DNA of 64,000 bases, taken from contig NZ_CP011503.1 in NCBI RefSeq assembly GCF_001028665.1, forward strand, positions 1,922,001 through 1,986,000. The letters are read 5' to 3'. Of the stretch, positions 37,388-46,064 are shown in pieces. Positions within the stretch are counted from its first letter, which is position 1; every line of letters starts with the position of its first letter. The position numbers and the translations under genes were made by a program. A model generated the notes under the pieces. The model had not been told where the DNA came from and did no database searches. It saw only the letters and a list, made by a program, of their open reading frames with translations. The stretch is from Burkholderia pyrrocinia. Its GTDB lineage: Bacteria; Pseudomonadota; Gammaproteobacteria; Burkholderiales; Burkholderiaceae.

Positions 37388-38527
37388 ATGCATATTGGAG
37401 TGCCTGCTGAAACGCGGGCGAACGAGGCGCGTGTGGCTGCGACGCCGGAAACCGTGAAGAAATACGCGGCTGCCGGACATCGCGTCAGTATCGCGAAAGG
37501 GGCGGGCAGCGCAGCCAGTTATCCCGACGAAGCCTATGCGGCCGCCGGTGCCGAATTGACCGACCAGTCGGCTGCTTTTGATGCCGACGTCGTGCTCAAG
37601 GTCCAGGCGCCTACCGACACTGAACTGCCATTGCTCAAGCGCGGCTCCGTGCTGGTCGGCATGCTCGAGCCGTTCAACGGCGAGCAGGCGGCGAAGCTCG
37701 CCGCGGCCGGCGTGACGGGCTTCGCGCTCGAAGCCGCGCCGCGCACGACGCGTGCGCAGAGTCTCGACGTGCTGTCGTCGCAGGCGAACATCGCGGGCTA
37801 CAAGGCCGTGCTCGTCGCCGCGGCGCTGTATCCGCGCTTCTTCCCGATGCTGATGACGGCCGCGGGCACGGTGAAGGCCGCGCGCGTGCTGATTCTCGGC
37901 GCAGGCGTCGCGGGCCTGCAGGCGATCGCGACCGCGAAGCGGCTGGGCGCGGTGATCGAGGCATCCGACGTGCGGCCGGCCGTGAAGGAGCAGATCGAGT
38001 CGCTCGGCGCGAAATTCCTCGACGTCCCGTTCGAAACCGATGAGGAGCGCGAAGCCGCGCAGGGTGTCGGCGGTTATGCGCGCCCGATGCCGCCGTCGTG
38101 GCTCGGCCGCCAGGCCGCGCTCGTGCACGAGCGTGCGAAGCAGGCCGACATCGTGATCACCACCGCGCTGATTCCCGGGCGCCCGGCGCCGACGCTGATC
38201 TCGGTCGAAACCGCGCAGTCGATGAAGCCGGGCTCGGTGCTCGTCGATCTCGCGGCCGGCCGCGGCCCGGAATTCGACGGGAGGAAGAGCGGCAACTGCC
38301 CGCTGACGGTCGCTGACCAGGTGATCGTGCACAACGGCGTGACGATCGCCGGCTACACGAACCTCGCGTCGATGGTCGCGTCGGACGCGTCGGCGCTGTA
38401 CGCGCGCAACCTGCTCGACTTCATGAAGCTGATCGTCGCGAAGGAAGGCACGCTGAACATCGACCTGACCGACGACATCGTCGCCGCGACGCTGCTGTGC
38501 CGCGACGGCGAAGTCACGCGCAAATAA
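37388..38527 (+). CDS. pntA: NAD(P) transhydrogenase, soluble alpha subunit (PntAA)
   Basis: A 379-residue NAD(H)-binding subunit (domain I) of the proton-translocating transhydrogenase, similar in fold to alanine dehydrogenase. It starts [20 protein letters not shown]; the Rossmann motif is [20 protein letters not shown] (about 168-187), followed by the [17 protein letters not shown] loop. It lacks the membrane helices fused to it in E. coli PntA; those are on the next gene. GGAGG precedes the ATG. It starts a three-gene operon. Confidence 0.96.
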   Translation: MHIGVPAETRANEARVAATPETVKKYAAAGHRVSIAKGAGSAASYPDEAYAAAGAELTDQSAAFDADVVLKVQAPTDTELPLLKRGSVLVGMLEPFNGEQAAKLAAAGVTGFALEAAPRTTRAQSLDVLSSQANIAGYKAVLVAAALYPRFFPMLMTAAGTVKAARVLILGAGVAGLQAIATAKRLGAVIEASDVRPAVKEQIESLGAKFLDVPFETDEEREAAQGVGGYARPMPPSWLGRQAALVHERAKQADIVITTALIPGRPAPTLISVETAQSMKPGSVLVDLAAGRGPEFDGRKSGNCPLTVADQVIVHNGVTIAGYTNLASMVASDASALYARNLLDFMKLIVAKEGTLNIDLTDDIVAATLLCRDGEVTRK

Positions 38528-38538
38528 CGGAGGAGACC

Positions 38539-38865
38539 ATGGAAGTCATCAATCACACGGTGATCAACGTGATCATCTTCGTGCTGGCGGTGTACGTCGG
38601 CTACCACGTCGTCTGGAACGTCACGCCGGCGCTGCATACGCCGCTGATGGCCGTGACCAACGCGATCTCGGCGATCGTGATCGTCGGCGCGATGCTCGCG
38701 GCGGCGCTCACCGTCGGCGTGACCGGCAAGTTCTTCGGCACGCTCGCGGTCGCGCTCGCGGCCGTCAACGTGTTCGGCGGCTTTCTCGTGACGAGGCGAA
38801 TGCTGGAGATGTTCCGCAAGAAGGAGCCCAAGCGTGTCGAGGGCGGCAAGGAGGGCGCGCGATGA
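38539..38865 (+). CDS. pntAB: Transhydrogenase membrane subunit (PntAB)
   Basis: A 108-residue protein with three predicted membrane helices (about 5-25, 40-62 and 65-88), equal to the C-terminal membrane part of E. coli PntA. AGGAG lies immediately upstream. Its stop overlaps the pntB start by four bases, giving the split alpha arrangement known in Rhodospirillum and many beta-proteobacteria. Confidence 0.94.
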   Translation: MEVINHTVINVIIFVLAVYVGYHVVWNVTPALHTPLMAVTNAISAIVIVGAMLAAALTVGVTGKFFGTLAVALAAVNVFGGFLVTRRMLEMFRKKEPKRVEGGKEGAR

Positions 38866-40316
38866 GCATGAACGTCGTTACGCTGCTGTACCTCGTCGCA
38901 TCGGTGTGCTTCATCCAGGCGCTGAAGGGGCTGTCGAACCCGAAGAGCGCGCGCCGCGGCAACCTGTTCGGGATGGTCGGCATGGCCATCGCGATCCTCA
39001 CGACGGTCGCGCTGATCGTCAAGCAGGCGGCCTGGCTCGGCGCGAACCTGCCGCTCGGCCTCGCGCTGGTGCTCGGCGCGCTGATCGTCGGTGGCGGCGT
39101 CGGTGCGTTCGTCGCCGCGCGCGTCGAGATGACGAAGATGCCGGAACTCGTCGCGGCGATGCACTCGCTGATCGGTCTCGCGGCCGTGTGCATCGCGTAT
39201 GCGGTGGTGTCCGAGCCGGAAGCGTTCGGGCTCGTGCCGCAGGACGCCGTCGCGTCGAACTTCATCCCGTACGGCAATCGCGTCGAGCTGTTCATCGGCA
39301 CGTTCGTCGGCGCGATCACGTTCTCCGGTTCGGTGATCGCGTTCGGCAAGCTGTCGGGCAAGTACAAGTTCCGGCTGTTCCAGGGCGCGCCGGTCGTGTA
39401 CGCGGGCCAGCACCTGATCAACCTGATGCTCGCGATCGCGATGCTCGGCTTCGGCATCCTGTTCGTCATCACGCAGGCGTGGCTGCCGTTCATCATCATG
39501 ACGGCGATCGCGTTCGTGCTCGGCGTGCTGATCATCATCCCGATCGGCGGCGCGGACATGCCGGTGGTCGTGTCGATGCTGAACTCGTACTCGGGGTGGG
39601 CCGCGGCCGGCATCGGCTTCTCGCTGAACAACGCGATGCTGATCATTGCCGGCTCGCTGGTCGGCTCGTCGGGCGCGATCCTGTCGTACATCATGTGCCA
39701 CGCGATGAACCGCTCGTTCTTCAACGTGATCCTCGGCGGCTTCGGCGGCGAGGCGTCGGCCGGTGGCGCGGCGGGCGCGCAGGAGCAGCGGCCGGTGAAG
39801 TCGGGCTCGGCCGAGGATGCGTCGTTCATGCTCGGCAATGCGGAATCGATCGTGATCGTGCCGGGCTACGGGCTGGCCGTCGCCCGCGCGCAGCACGCGC
39901 TGAAGGAGCTGACCGACAAGCTGATCGAGAAGGGTGTCGACGTGCGCTATGCGATCCATCCGGTTGCCGGGCGGATGCCGGGGCACATGAACGTGCTGCT
40001 CGCGGAAGCGGAAGTGCCGTACGACATCGTGTTCGAGATGGAGGACATCAACGGTGAGCTGGGCCAGGCCGACGTCGTGCTCGTGCTCGGCGCGAACGAC
40101 GTCGTGAACCCGGCCGCGAAGAACGATCCGAAATCGCCGATCGCGGGGATGCCGATCATCGAGGCGTACAAGGCGCGCACGGTGATCGTCAACAAGCGTT
40201 CGATGGCGGCCGGCTACGCGGGCCTCGACAACGACCTGTTCTACATGGACAAGACGATGATGGTCTTCGGCGACGCGAAGAAGGTCATCGAGGACATGGT
40301 GAAGGCCGTCGATTAA
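38862..40316 (+). CDS. pntB: Transhydrogenase beta subunit
   Basis: A 484-residue subunit with multiple membrane helices (about 1-260, domain II) and a C-terminal NADP(H)-binding domain III. The latter shows [18 protein letters not shown] (near 330) and [19 protein letters not shown] (near 365), standard for PntB. With PntAA and PntAB it uses the proton gradient to make NADPH from NADH. Confidence 0.97.
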   Translation: MSMNVVTLLYLVASVCFIQALKGLSNPKSARRGNLFGMVGMAIAILTTVALIVKQAAWLGANLPLGLALVLGALIVGGGVGAFVAARVEMTKMPELVAAMHSLIGLAAVCIAYAVVSEPEAFGLVPQDAVASNFIPYGNRVELFIGTFVGAITFSGSVIAFGKLSGKYKFRLFQGAPVVYAGQHLINLMLAIAMLGFGILFVITQAWLPFIIMTAIAFVLGVLIIIPIGGADMPVVVSMLNSYSGWAAAGIGFSLNNAMLIIAGSLVGSSGAILSYIMCHAMNRSFFNVILGGFGGEASAGGAAGAQEQRPVKSGSAEDASFMLGNAESIVIVPGYGLAVARAQHALKELTDKLIEKGVDVRYAIHPVAGRMPGHMNVLLAEAEVPYDIVFEMEDINGELGQADVVLVLGANDVVNPAAKNDPKSPIAGMPIIEAYKARTVIVNKRSMAAGYAGLDNDLFYMDKTMMVFGDAKKVIEDMVKAVD

Positions 40317-40370
40317 CGCACGCACCGGCAACCCGGGCGCCTGCTTCAATGCAGGGCGGCCCGACCGGAC

Positions 40371-40404
40371 GGGCCCGACCGGCGCAAGCCGGCCGGGCCA
40401 TTTT
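40371..40404 (+). terminator. Probable terminator after pntB
   Basis: GGCCCGACCGGC (40372-40383) pairs, with one mismatch, with 40388-40399 around GCAA, followed by ATTTTC. The T run is short, so efficiency is uncertain. It abuts the stop of the convergent LysR gene. Confidence 0.5.
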
Positions 40405-41324
40405 CATGGCGCGACGAGGTTCGCGATGCACGCGGCGATCGTGTCCCGCACGCGCACGATCGCCGGGTCGCGCTGCGTGCTCGTGCGCCAGCCGATCTCC
40501 ACCGGATAGCGCGGCAGGTCGACCGGGCACGCGAGTGCACGCAGGGGCGACGATTGCGCGATCGCGCGCGCCGCGTGCGCGGGAATCGTCGCCACCGCGT
40601 CGGAGCCGGCGAGCAGGTACGGCAACGCGGCGAAATGCGTGGTCGACGCCGCGACGCGCCGCTTGTGGCCGAGCGCGGCCAGCGCCTCGTCGACGATTCC
40701 GATCACGCCGCCCGACGACACGAGCAGGTGATCGCGCCGCAGGAAATCGGCGAGCGTAAGTGTGTGCGGCGGCCGCGCGCGGGCGGCCGGATCGATCAGG
40801 CACGCGTAGCCGCCCGTCGCGACCGCGCGCCGGCTGAGCCCGTTTGCCGAGAACCCGCCCGACGCGATCGCGAGATCGACGCCGTGCCGCAGCAGTGCGT
40901 CGCCGGCGATGCCGCTGTGCGTCTGCCGGAAGATCAGCCGGATGCCCGCGGCATCCCGTGCGACCGCGTCGATCAGCGCGCGGCCGAGCGCGATCTCGAA
41001 GTCGTCCGACAGCCCGATCGAGATCGTGCGGCCGACGCGCTCGCCGCCGTCGGCCGCGATCGCGAGGCTTTCGCGGCAGCGGTCGAGCGCGTCGGACAGG
41101 ATCGGCTTCAGCTCGTCCGCGCGCGGCGTCGGCGCGAGCCCGCGGCCGGTACGCACGAACAGCGGATCGGCGTAGATCACGCGCAGCCGCGCGAGCGCCG
41201 CGCTGACGGCCGACTGCGTGAGGCCGAGCCGCAGTGCCGCGCGGCTCGCGCCGCCTTCCTCGTACAGTGCCTCGAACACCTTCAGCAGGTTCAGGTCGAG
41301 GCTGGCGATATCATCCTGGTTCAT
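40404..41324 (-). CDS. LysR-family regulator divergent from a nitrilase
   Basis: A 306-residue LysR-type regulator. The helix-turn-helix (9-66) includes GGASRAALRLGLTQSAVSAA and LARLRVIYADPLFVRTGRG; the effector domain is about 95-300. It resembles NodD/SyrM-type LTTRs in its SLDLNLLKVFEALYEEGG opening. It is divergent from the nitrilase gene with 80 bp between, the standard layout for a LysR protein and its target. Confidence 0.93.
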   Translation of the reverse strand: MNQDDIASLDLNLLKVFEALYEEGGASRAALRLGLTQSAVSAALARLRVIYADPLFVRTGRGLAPTPRADELKPILSDALDRCRESLAIAADGGERVGRTISIGLSDDFEIALGRALIDAVARDAAGIRLIFRQTHSGIAGDALLRHGVDLAIASGGFSANGLSRRAVATGGYACLIDPAARARPPHTLTLADFLRRDHLLVSSGGVIGIVDEALAALGHKRRVAASTTHFAALPYLLAGSDAVATIPAHAARAIAQSSPLRALACPVDLPRYPVEIGWRTSTQRDPAIVRVRDTIAACIANLVAP

Positions 41325-41339
41325 GATACATATCGTTGT

Positions 41340-41371
41340 ATCGATTTGATCGATGAGATTTTATCGATAAA
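41340..41371. promoter_or_regulatory. ATCGAT repeats in the LysR/nitrilase gap
   Basis: Three copies of ATCGAT at 41340, 41349 and 41363; the last lies in the perfect 12-base palindrome TTTATCGATAAA (41360-41371). The 80-bp gap is AT-rich and is the only place for both promoters and the regulator site. Confidence 0.5.
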
Positions 41372-41404
41372 GATGGCGTCACCCCATTCATCGGAGACGC
41401 CTTC

Positions 41405-42328
41405 ATGTCCACTTCCGTCATCGCCGCGCTGCAGGTCGGCGCATCGCCCGCCGGCACACGCGCCACGCTCGATACGATCCTCGGCTACGAAACCGCGATC
41501 CGCGACAGCGGCGCGTCGCTCGTCGTACTGCCCGAGGCCGTGCTCGGCGGCTATCCGAAAGGCGAGATCTTCGGCACGCGGCTCGGTTACCGGCTGCCCG
41601 AGGGCCGCGACGCGTATGCGCGCTACGCGGCGCAGGCGATCGACGTGCCGGGCCCCGAAACCGACGAGCTGGCCGCGCTGTCGCAGCGTACCGGCGCGAG
41701 TCTCGTCATCGGCGTGATCGAGCGCGGCGGCAGCACGCTGTACTGCACGGCGCTGTTCTTCGATCCGCGCGACGGGCTGGTCGCGAAGCACCGCAAGCTG
41801 ATGCCGACCGGCACCGAGCGGCTGATCTGGGGGCAGGGCGACGGCTCGACGCTGCCCGTCGTCGCCACGGCCGCGGGACGCGCGGGCGCCGCGATCTGCT
41901 GGGAGAACCACATGCCGCTGCTGCGCTGCGCGATGTACGCGAAAGGCGTGCAGATCTGGTGTGCGCCGACCGTCGACGAGCGCGACCTGTGGCAAAGCTC
42001 GATGCGGCACATCGCGCACGAGGGGCGCTGTTTCGTCGTCAGCGCGTGCCAGGTGCAGCCGTCGCCGCGCGCGCTCGGCATCGACGTGCCGGGCTGGGAT
42101 CCCGAACGGCCGCTGATCCGCGGCGGCAGCGTGATCGTCGGGCCGCTCGGCGACCTGCTGACGGAACCGTTGATCGGCGAGGCCGGGCTCGTGACCGCGC
42201 GCATCGATACCGATGAACTCGTGCGCGCACGCTACGACTTCGACGTCGTCGGCCACTATGCGCGTGCCGACGTGTTTTCGCTGCATGTCGACGAGCGGCC
42301 GAAGCGGCCGGTGGTGTTCGACGCGTAG
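41405..42328 (+). CDS. Nitrilase (carbon-nitrogen hydrolase superfamily)
   Basis: A 307-residue enzyme with the Glu-Lys-Cys triad: E44 in [16 protein letters not shown]131 in [16 protein letters not shown], and C165 in [14 protein letters not shown]. The ICWENHMPL form is characteristic of true nitrilases (nitrile to acid and ammonia) rather than amidases. It is about 30-40 residues shorter at the C-terminus than many nitrilases, which may affect the helical filaments these form. Substrate unknown; the divergent LysR gene suggests induction by it. Confidence 0.9.
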   Translation: MSTSVIAALQVGASPAGTRATLDTILGYETAIRDSGASLVVLPEAVLGGYPKGEIFGTRLGYRLPEGRDAYARYAAQAIDVPGPETDELAALSQRTGASLVIGVIERGGSTLYCTALFFDPRDGLVAKHRKLMPTGTERLIWGQGDGSTLPVVATAAGRAGAAICWENHMPLLRCAMYAKGVQIWCAPTVDERDLWQSSMRHIAHEGRCFVVSACQVQPSPRALGIDVPGWDPERPLIRGGSVIVGPLGDLLTEPLIGEAGLVTARIDTDELVRARYDFDVVGHYARADVFSLHVDERPKRPVVFDA

Positions 42329-42425
42329 GGAAAGGCGGGCCAGGTACCGCGCGGCGGCCCGGGGAATGAACGGCGGCGGCGCGCAGCCGCGCGGTGCGCG
42401 CCCGCCGTCGTGCCGCATCAACGCG

Positions 42426-43112
42426 TCAGCGCATCGGCGCTTCCGCGATCCGCATGTAGTCGGCGATCCGCCGCCCCTCCATGTCAGGAAACTGCTCGTG
42501 CACGGTGATGTCGCCCATCCGCGCGATGTCGAAGGTGCGGAAATCGTCGCGCAGCTCGCACCACGCGCCGATCGTCCAGCGCCCGCCCCAGTAGACGAGC
42601 CCGAGCGGCCACACGCGGCGTTGCGAATGCGCGCCGAGCCGGTCGCGGTAGCCGAAGCTGACGATGTGGCGCGTGTCGATGGCCTGGTGGATCGCATCGA
42701 CCTTAGCGCAAAACGTCTCGTCGATGTGGAACGACGGCGCGAACACGGGCAGGCGGTCGAGCGCCGTGCGCTTGTCGGCCGGCATCGCCGACGCGATCTT
42801 CGCGAGCGCCGAACGGGCGCCGCTCGCGAAGCGCGCACCGCCCCAGGTCTCGAGCATGCGCGCGCCGGTGGCGAGCGCTGCGAGCTCCTCGGCCGTGAAC
42901 GTGAGCGGCGGCAGGCTCGCGTTGCGGTTCAGCCGGTAGCCGATCCCGGCTTCGCCTTCGATCGGCACCCCTGACAGTTGCAGGTCGCGCACGTCGCGAT
43001 AGACCGTGCGCGGCGACACCGACAGCCAGTCGGCCAGCTGCTGCGCGGTCGTGAGACGGCGCCCGCGCAACAGCTCGGCGATCTGGAACAGGCGGTCGGC
43101 ACGGCGCGTCAT
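42426..43112 (-). CDS. YafY-type WYL-domain transcription regulator
   Basis: A 228-residue regulator. N-terminal HTH of the HTH_11 type (MTRRADRLFQIAELLRGRRL, recognition part SVSPRTVYRDVRDLQLSGV, 1-60) and a WYL ligand-sensing domain (about 135-200, with RVWPLGLVYWGGRWTIGAWC). These proteins often regulate adjacent genes; the neighbouring VOC gene on the same strand, 73 bp upstream, is the nearest candidate. Ligand unknown. Confidence 0.9.
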   Translation of the reverse strand: MTRRADRLFQIAELLRGRRLTTAQQLADWLSVSPRTVYRDVRDLQLSGVPIEGEAGIGYRLNRNASLPPLTFTAEELAALATGARMLETWGGARFASGARSALAKIASAMPADKRTALDRLPVFAPSFHIDETFCAKVDAIHQAIDTRHIVSFGYRDRLGAHSQRRVWPLGLVYWGGRWTIGAWCELRDDFRTFDIARMGDITVHEQFPDMEGRRIADYMRIAEAPMR

Positions 43113-43185
43113 GACAGCACCTCGACTCCAACGGCTAAGGGGACTTCGCGATGATAGCGCCGCGCCGGCCCGATGGCCGACGTGC

Positions 43186-43590
43186 TCAGTGGCATTTCGG
43201 CGCGTGCAGGCCGACGCGGTTGCCTTCGGTATCGATCAGGTAGCCGATGTAGCCGTAGTTGTTCGGCAACTCGACGACCGAGCCCTGCACGACGCCGCCC
43301 GCGCGCTTCGCGCGTTCGAGCGCCGAGACGACCGAGTCGCCGGCGTTCAGGTAGACGAGCACGCCGTTCGCGCTCGGCTTCATCTGCTGCGGATCGAACA
43401 CGATGCTGCCGCCCGTGCTCGACGCCTCGTGATCGAACATGGCCATCGGCACGCCGCCGATCACTTCGCGCTGCAGCGTGGTTTGCAGCACGGTTTCGTA
43501 AAAGCGGATCGCGCGGTCGAAATCGAGGGACGGAATGTCGAACCAGGCGATTGCGCGGTCCAGGGTTGCGGTGGCAGTTGCGGACGTCAT
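43186..43590 (-). CDS. VOC-family (glyoxalase-like) protein
   Basis: A 134-residue single vicinal-oxygen-chelate domain with paired beta-alpha-beta-beta-beta modules: WFDIPSLDFDRAIRFYETVL at the start and YIGYLIDTEGNRVGLHAPK at the end, where the conserved Glu is in the second module. It could be a glyoxalase, dioxygenase or resistance-like protein; no substrate can be assigned. The ATG at 43590 has AAGGAG seven bases upstream. Divergent from the ArsR-SRPBCC pair. Confidence 0.88.
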   Translation of the reverse strand: MTSATATATLDRAIAWFDIPSLDFDRAIRFYETVLQTTLQREVIGGVPMAMFDHEASSTGGSIVFDPQQMKPSANGVLVYLNAGDSVVSALERAKRAGGVVQGSVVELPNNYGYIGYLIDTEGNRVGLHAPKCH

Positions 43591-43676
43591 GACGAGCTCC
43601 TTGTTGCGTTGTTGTTCGGGTTCGGTGCGGAAACCAGCCTTGCATTGCGCCGGGATTGCAGTGTGATCGCCGCCTG

Positions 43677-43694
43677 CTGACACCGTATTGTCAG
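43677..43694. promoter_or_regulatory. 6-6-6 inverted repeat near the VOC promoter
   Basis: CTGACA and TGTCAG flank CCGTAT. It is in the gap between the VOC and ArsR genes, about 90 bases upstream of the VOC start, and is distinct from the ArsR dyad. Confidence 0.4.
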
Positions 43695-43708
43695 TAGAGT
43701 TGTCGCCC

Positions 43709-43736
43709 TTTACATGCAACTGTTTGGTTGCATAAT
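43709..43736 (+). promoter_or_regulatory. ArsR-gene promoter with overlapping operator
   Basis: TTTACA (43709-43714) and CATAAT (43731-43736), spacing 16. A perfect dyad, ATGCAAC (43714-43720) and GTTGCAT (43727-43733), fills the spacer and enters the -10, the expected place for self-repression by an ArsR protein. Confidence 0.6.
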
Positions 43737-43759
43737 AAAGCCATCGACCCGGGAGCGGC

Positions 43760-44092
43760 ATGGATCTCGTTTTCAAGGCGCTGGCCGATGCCACGCGCCG
43801 TCAGTTGCTCGACCTGCTGCATGCGAAAAGCGGCCAGACCCTGTCCGGGCTGTGCGACGGGCTCGCGATGAGCCGGCAGGCCGTGAGCAAGCATCTCGCG
43901 CTGCTCGAGGCCGCGAACCTCGTCGCGACGACGTGGCGCGGCCGGGAGAAGCTGCATTACCTGAATCCGGTGCCGATCCACGACATCGCGGAACGCTGGA
44001 TCGGCAAATTCGAGCGTCAGCGCCTGCAGGCGCTGGCGGATCTCAAGCGCGGGCTGGAAGCGGCCCGCGGCACAGGAGACGACGATGGGTAA
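43760..44092 (+). CDS. ArsR-family regulator (metal-independent type)
   Basis: A 110-residue winged-helix repressor: MDLVFKALADATRRQLLDLL, recognition helix GLAMSRQAVSKHLALLEAAN (about 34-53), wing TTWRGREKLHYLNP. It has no cysteine pair for metal binding, and pairs with an SRPBCC gene, the layout of the SdpR/aromatic-type ArsR regulators. It overlaps the next gene by eight bases. Confidence 0.92.
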   Translation: MDLVFKALADATRRQLLDLLHAKSGQTLSGLCDGLAMSRQAVSKHLALLEAANLVATTWRGREKLHYLNPVPIHDIAERWIGKFERQRLQALADLKRGLEAARGTGDDDG

Positions 44093-44549
44093 TCCCGCCT
44101 TTGTGTACGTGACCTTCATCGCAGCGACGCCCGAGCGCGTGTTCGACGCGCTGACCAATGCCGAGCTGACGAAAGACTACTGGGTACGGCATCGCAACGC
44201 GTCACCCGACTGGCGGCCGGGCTCGCGATGGGAACATCAGGATTACGACGATCCGTCGCGGGTCGACATCGTCGGCGAAGTGGTCGAGAACGATCCTCCG
44301 CGCCGGCTGGTCGTCACGTGGCGTACGCCGTCGGGAGAGGGCGAGGAATCGCGCGTGACCTATCTCGTCGAGCCGCACGAGGGCGTCGTGAAGCTGACCG
44401 TCACGCACGACGGGCTCGTGCCGGGTTCGGAGATGGATCGCGGGATTCGCGGCGGGTGGCCGGTCGTGCTGTCGAGCCTGAAGACGCTGCTCGAGACCGG
44501 GCACGCACTGCCGTTCACGATGGGGCGCTGGTCGAAGTCGAAGCACTGA
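44085..44549 (+). CDS. SRPBCC (AHSA1-like) protein
   Basis: A 154-residue START/AHSA1-fold protein: FIAATPERVFDALTNAELTK at the start, GSRWEHQDYDDPSRVDIVGE in the middle, and GIRGGWPVVLSSLKTLLETG forming the long C-terminal helix over the cavity. These bind hydrophobic ligands; none is known here. Co-translated with the ArsR regulator through an 8-base overlap, so it may bind or alter the inducer. Confidence 0.92.
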   Translation: MGNPAFVYVTFIAATPERVFDALTNAELTKDYWVRHRNASPDWRPGSRWEHQDYDDPSRVDIVGEVVENDPPRRLVVTWRTPSGEGEESRVTYLVEPHEGVVKLTVTHDGLVPGSEMDRGIRGGWPVVLSSLKTLLETGHALPFTMGRWSKSKH

Positions 44550-44608
44550 CCCGCGCCGGGGAGGGAGCGCGCGGGCGCCGCGATGGCGGCCCCGCGCGAT
44601 TGCGTTGC

Positions 44609-45910
44609 TTACGCGTCGCCTTCCGGCGCGGCCGGGCGCGCCTTCACGCTGCCGGCGATCAGGTCGAAACGGAACAGCCGGCATTCGAGCGCGCCGTTGA
44701 ACAGCGGCGTCTTCGCCGATTCGCGCAGCCGCAGCTGGCCCGGCAGCGAACGGTCGGAAGTCAGCAGGAACGCCTGCCAGCCCGTGAAGCGCTGCTTCAG
44801 CGCATCGCCGAGCGCGTTGAAGAACTCGCTGTCCGGCGCGTCGGTGTGCGTGCGGCGGAATGCGTCGTCATTGCCGCGGTTGCGGCCGGTTTCGCGCACC
44901 TCGCCGCGCGCGCTGCGGCCGCGCACTTCGATCCGCTCGCCGTAAGGCGGGTTCGCGAGGATGATGCCCGGCCCGTCGCACGGCGGCGTCATCCCGCGTG
45001 CGTCGACCTGCTTGAGCCACACCGACGGCACGCCCGCGCGCTCGAGGTTCGCGCGCGCCTTCTCGAGCATGTCGCCGGAAATGTCGCTGCCGTACACGCC
45101 GAGCGCGTCGCCGCGCTTGCCGCGCGCCGCGCGCTTCGCGTCCAGCGCCGGGACCTTCAGCCCCTGCCACGCGGTAATGTCGTACTGCTTGAGCTTTTCG
45201 AAGCCGAACCGGCGTTCGACGCCGGGCGCCACGCCGAGCGCGATCTGCGCGGCTTCCGCGAGGAACGTGCCGCTGCCGCACATCGGGTCGTACAGCGCCG
45301 TGCCGGGCGTCCAGCCCGTCAGGCGCAGGATGCCGGCCGCGAGGTTCTCGCGCAGCGGCGCCGCGCCCTTGTCGAGACGCCAGCCGCGCTTGAACAGCGG
45401 CTCGCCCGACGTGTCGAGGTACAGCGTGCACTCGTTGGCCGTCAGGAACGCGAATACGCGCACGTCCGGCGCACCGGTGTCGATGCTCGGGCGCGCGCCG
45501 GTCTTGTCGCGCATTCGGTCGCAGATCGCGTCCTTCACGCGCAACGTCGCGAATTCGAGGCTTTTGAGCGGCGACTTGATCGCGGTGATGTCGACGCGCA
45601 GCGTCTGCGTTGCCGCGAACCAGCGCTCCCACGGCTGCTCGAGCGCGAGCGCATAGACGTCCTGCTCGTTGCGGTACGCGCGGTGCGCGATCTTCAGCAG
45701 GATCCGGCTCGCGATCCGCGAATGGAGGTTCGCGGCCATGCCGGCGGCCCAGCCGCCGCTGAAATGGACGCCGCCCGGCACCTGCGCGCCCGCGGTGAAC
45801 GGCGCGCCGTTCAGGTGGCGGCCGGCGATTTCGGCCAGCTCGGCGGCAAGCGCCGCTTCGAGGCCGCGCGGGCAGGGGGCGAAGAATTCGTACAGGGTGG
45901 GCGAGGACAT
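44609..45910 (-). CDS. Class I SAM-dependent RNA methyltransferase (RlmL N-half/YpsC-like)
   Basis: A 433-residue methyltransferase with an N-terminal THUMP region (about 60-170) and a SAM domain with DPMCGSGTFLAEAAQ (near 208) and the base-methylation motif ILANPPYGER (about 320). It matches the rlmL N-half type that makes N2-methylguanosine in 23S rRNA (G2445 in E. coli); the C-terminal RlmK half is missing, as in many non-enteric bacteria. The ATG at 45910 is preferred; the frame extends only through a TTG. Confidence 0.9.
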   Translation of the reverse strand: MSSPTLYEFFAPCPRGLEAALAAELAEIAGRHLNGAPFTAGAQVPGGVHFSGGWAAGMAANLHSRIASRILLKIAHRAYRNEQDVYALALEQPWERWFAATQTLRVDITAIKSPLKSLEFATLRVKDAICDRMRDKTGARPSIDTGAPDVRVFAFLTANECTLYLDTSGEPLFKRGWRLDKGAAPLRENLAAGILRLTGWTPGTALYDPMCGSGTFLAEAAQIALGVAPGVERRFGFEKLKQYDITAWQGLKVPALDAKRAARGKRGDALGVYGSDISGDMLEKARANLERAGVPSVWLKQVDARGMTPPCDGPGIILANPPYGERIEVRGRSARGEVRETGRNRGNDDAFRRTHTDAPDSEFFNALGDALKQRFTGWQAFLLTSDRSLPGQLRLRESAKTPLFNGALECRLFRFDLIAGSVKARPAAPEGDA

Positions 45911-46064
45911 AAGGCGGGAGAGGACGTGCAAAAGTCCTCCATTGTACGCGGCGCGCGCGACCGGGGCCGGCGTTTCGGCGGGCAGGCGCCGGCGTGACGG
46001 CCGCGCTCGCGCGGGGAGGCGGGCGCAGCGGCGCCCGGCCGGGCACCGTCACGCCGCCTCAGGC

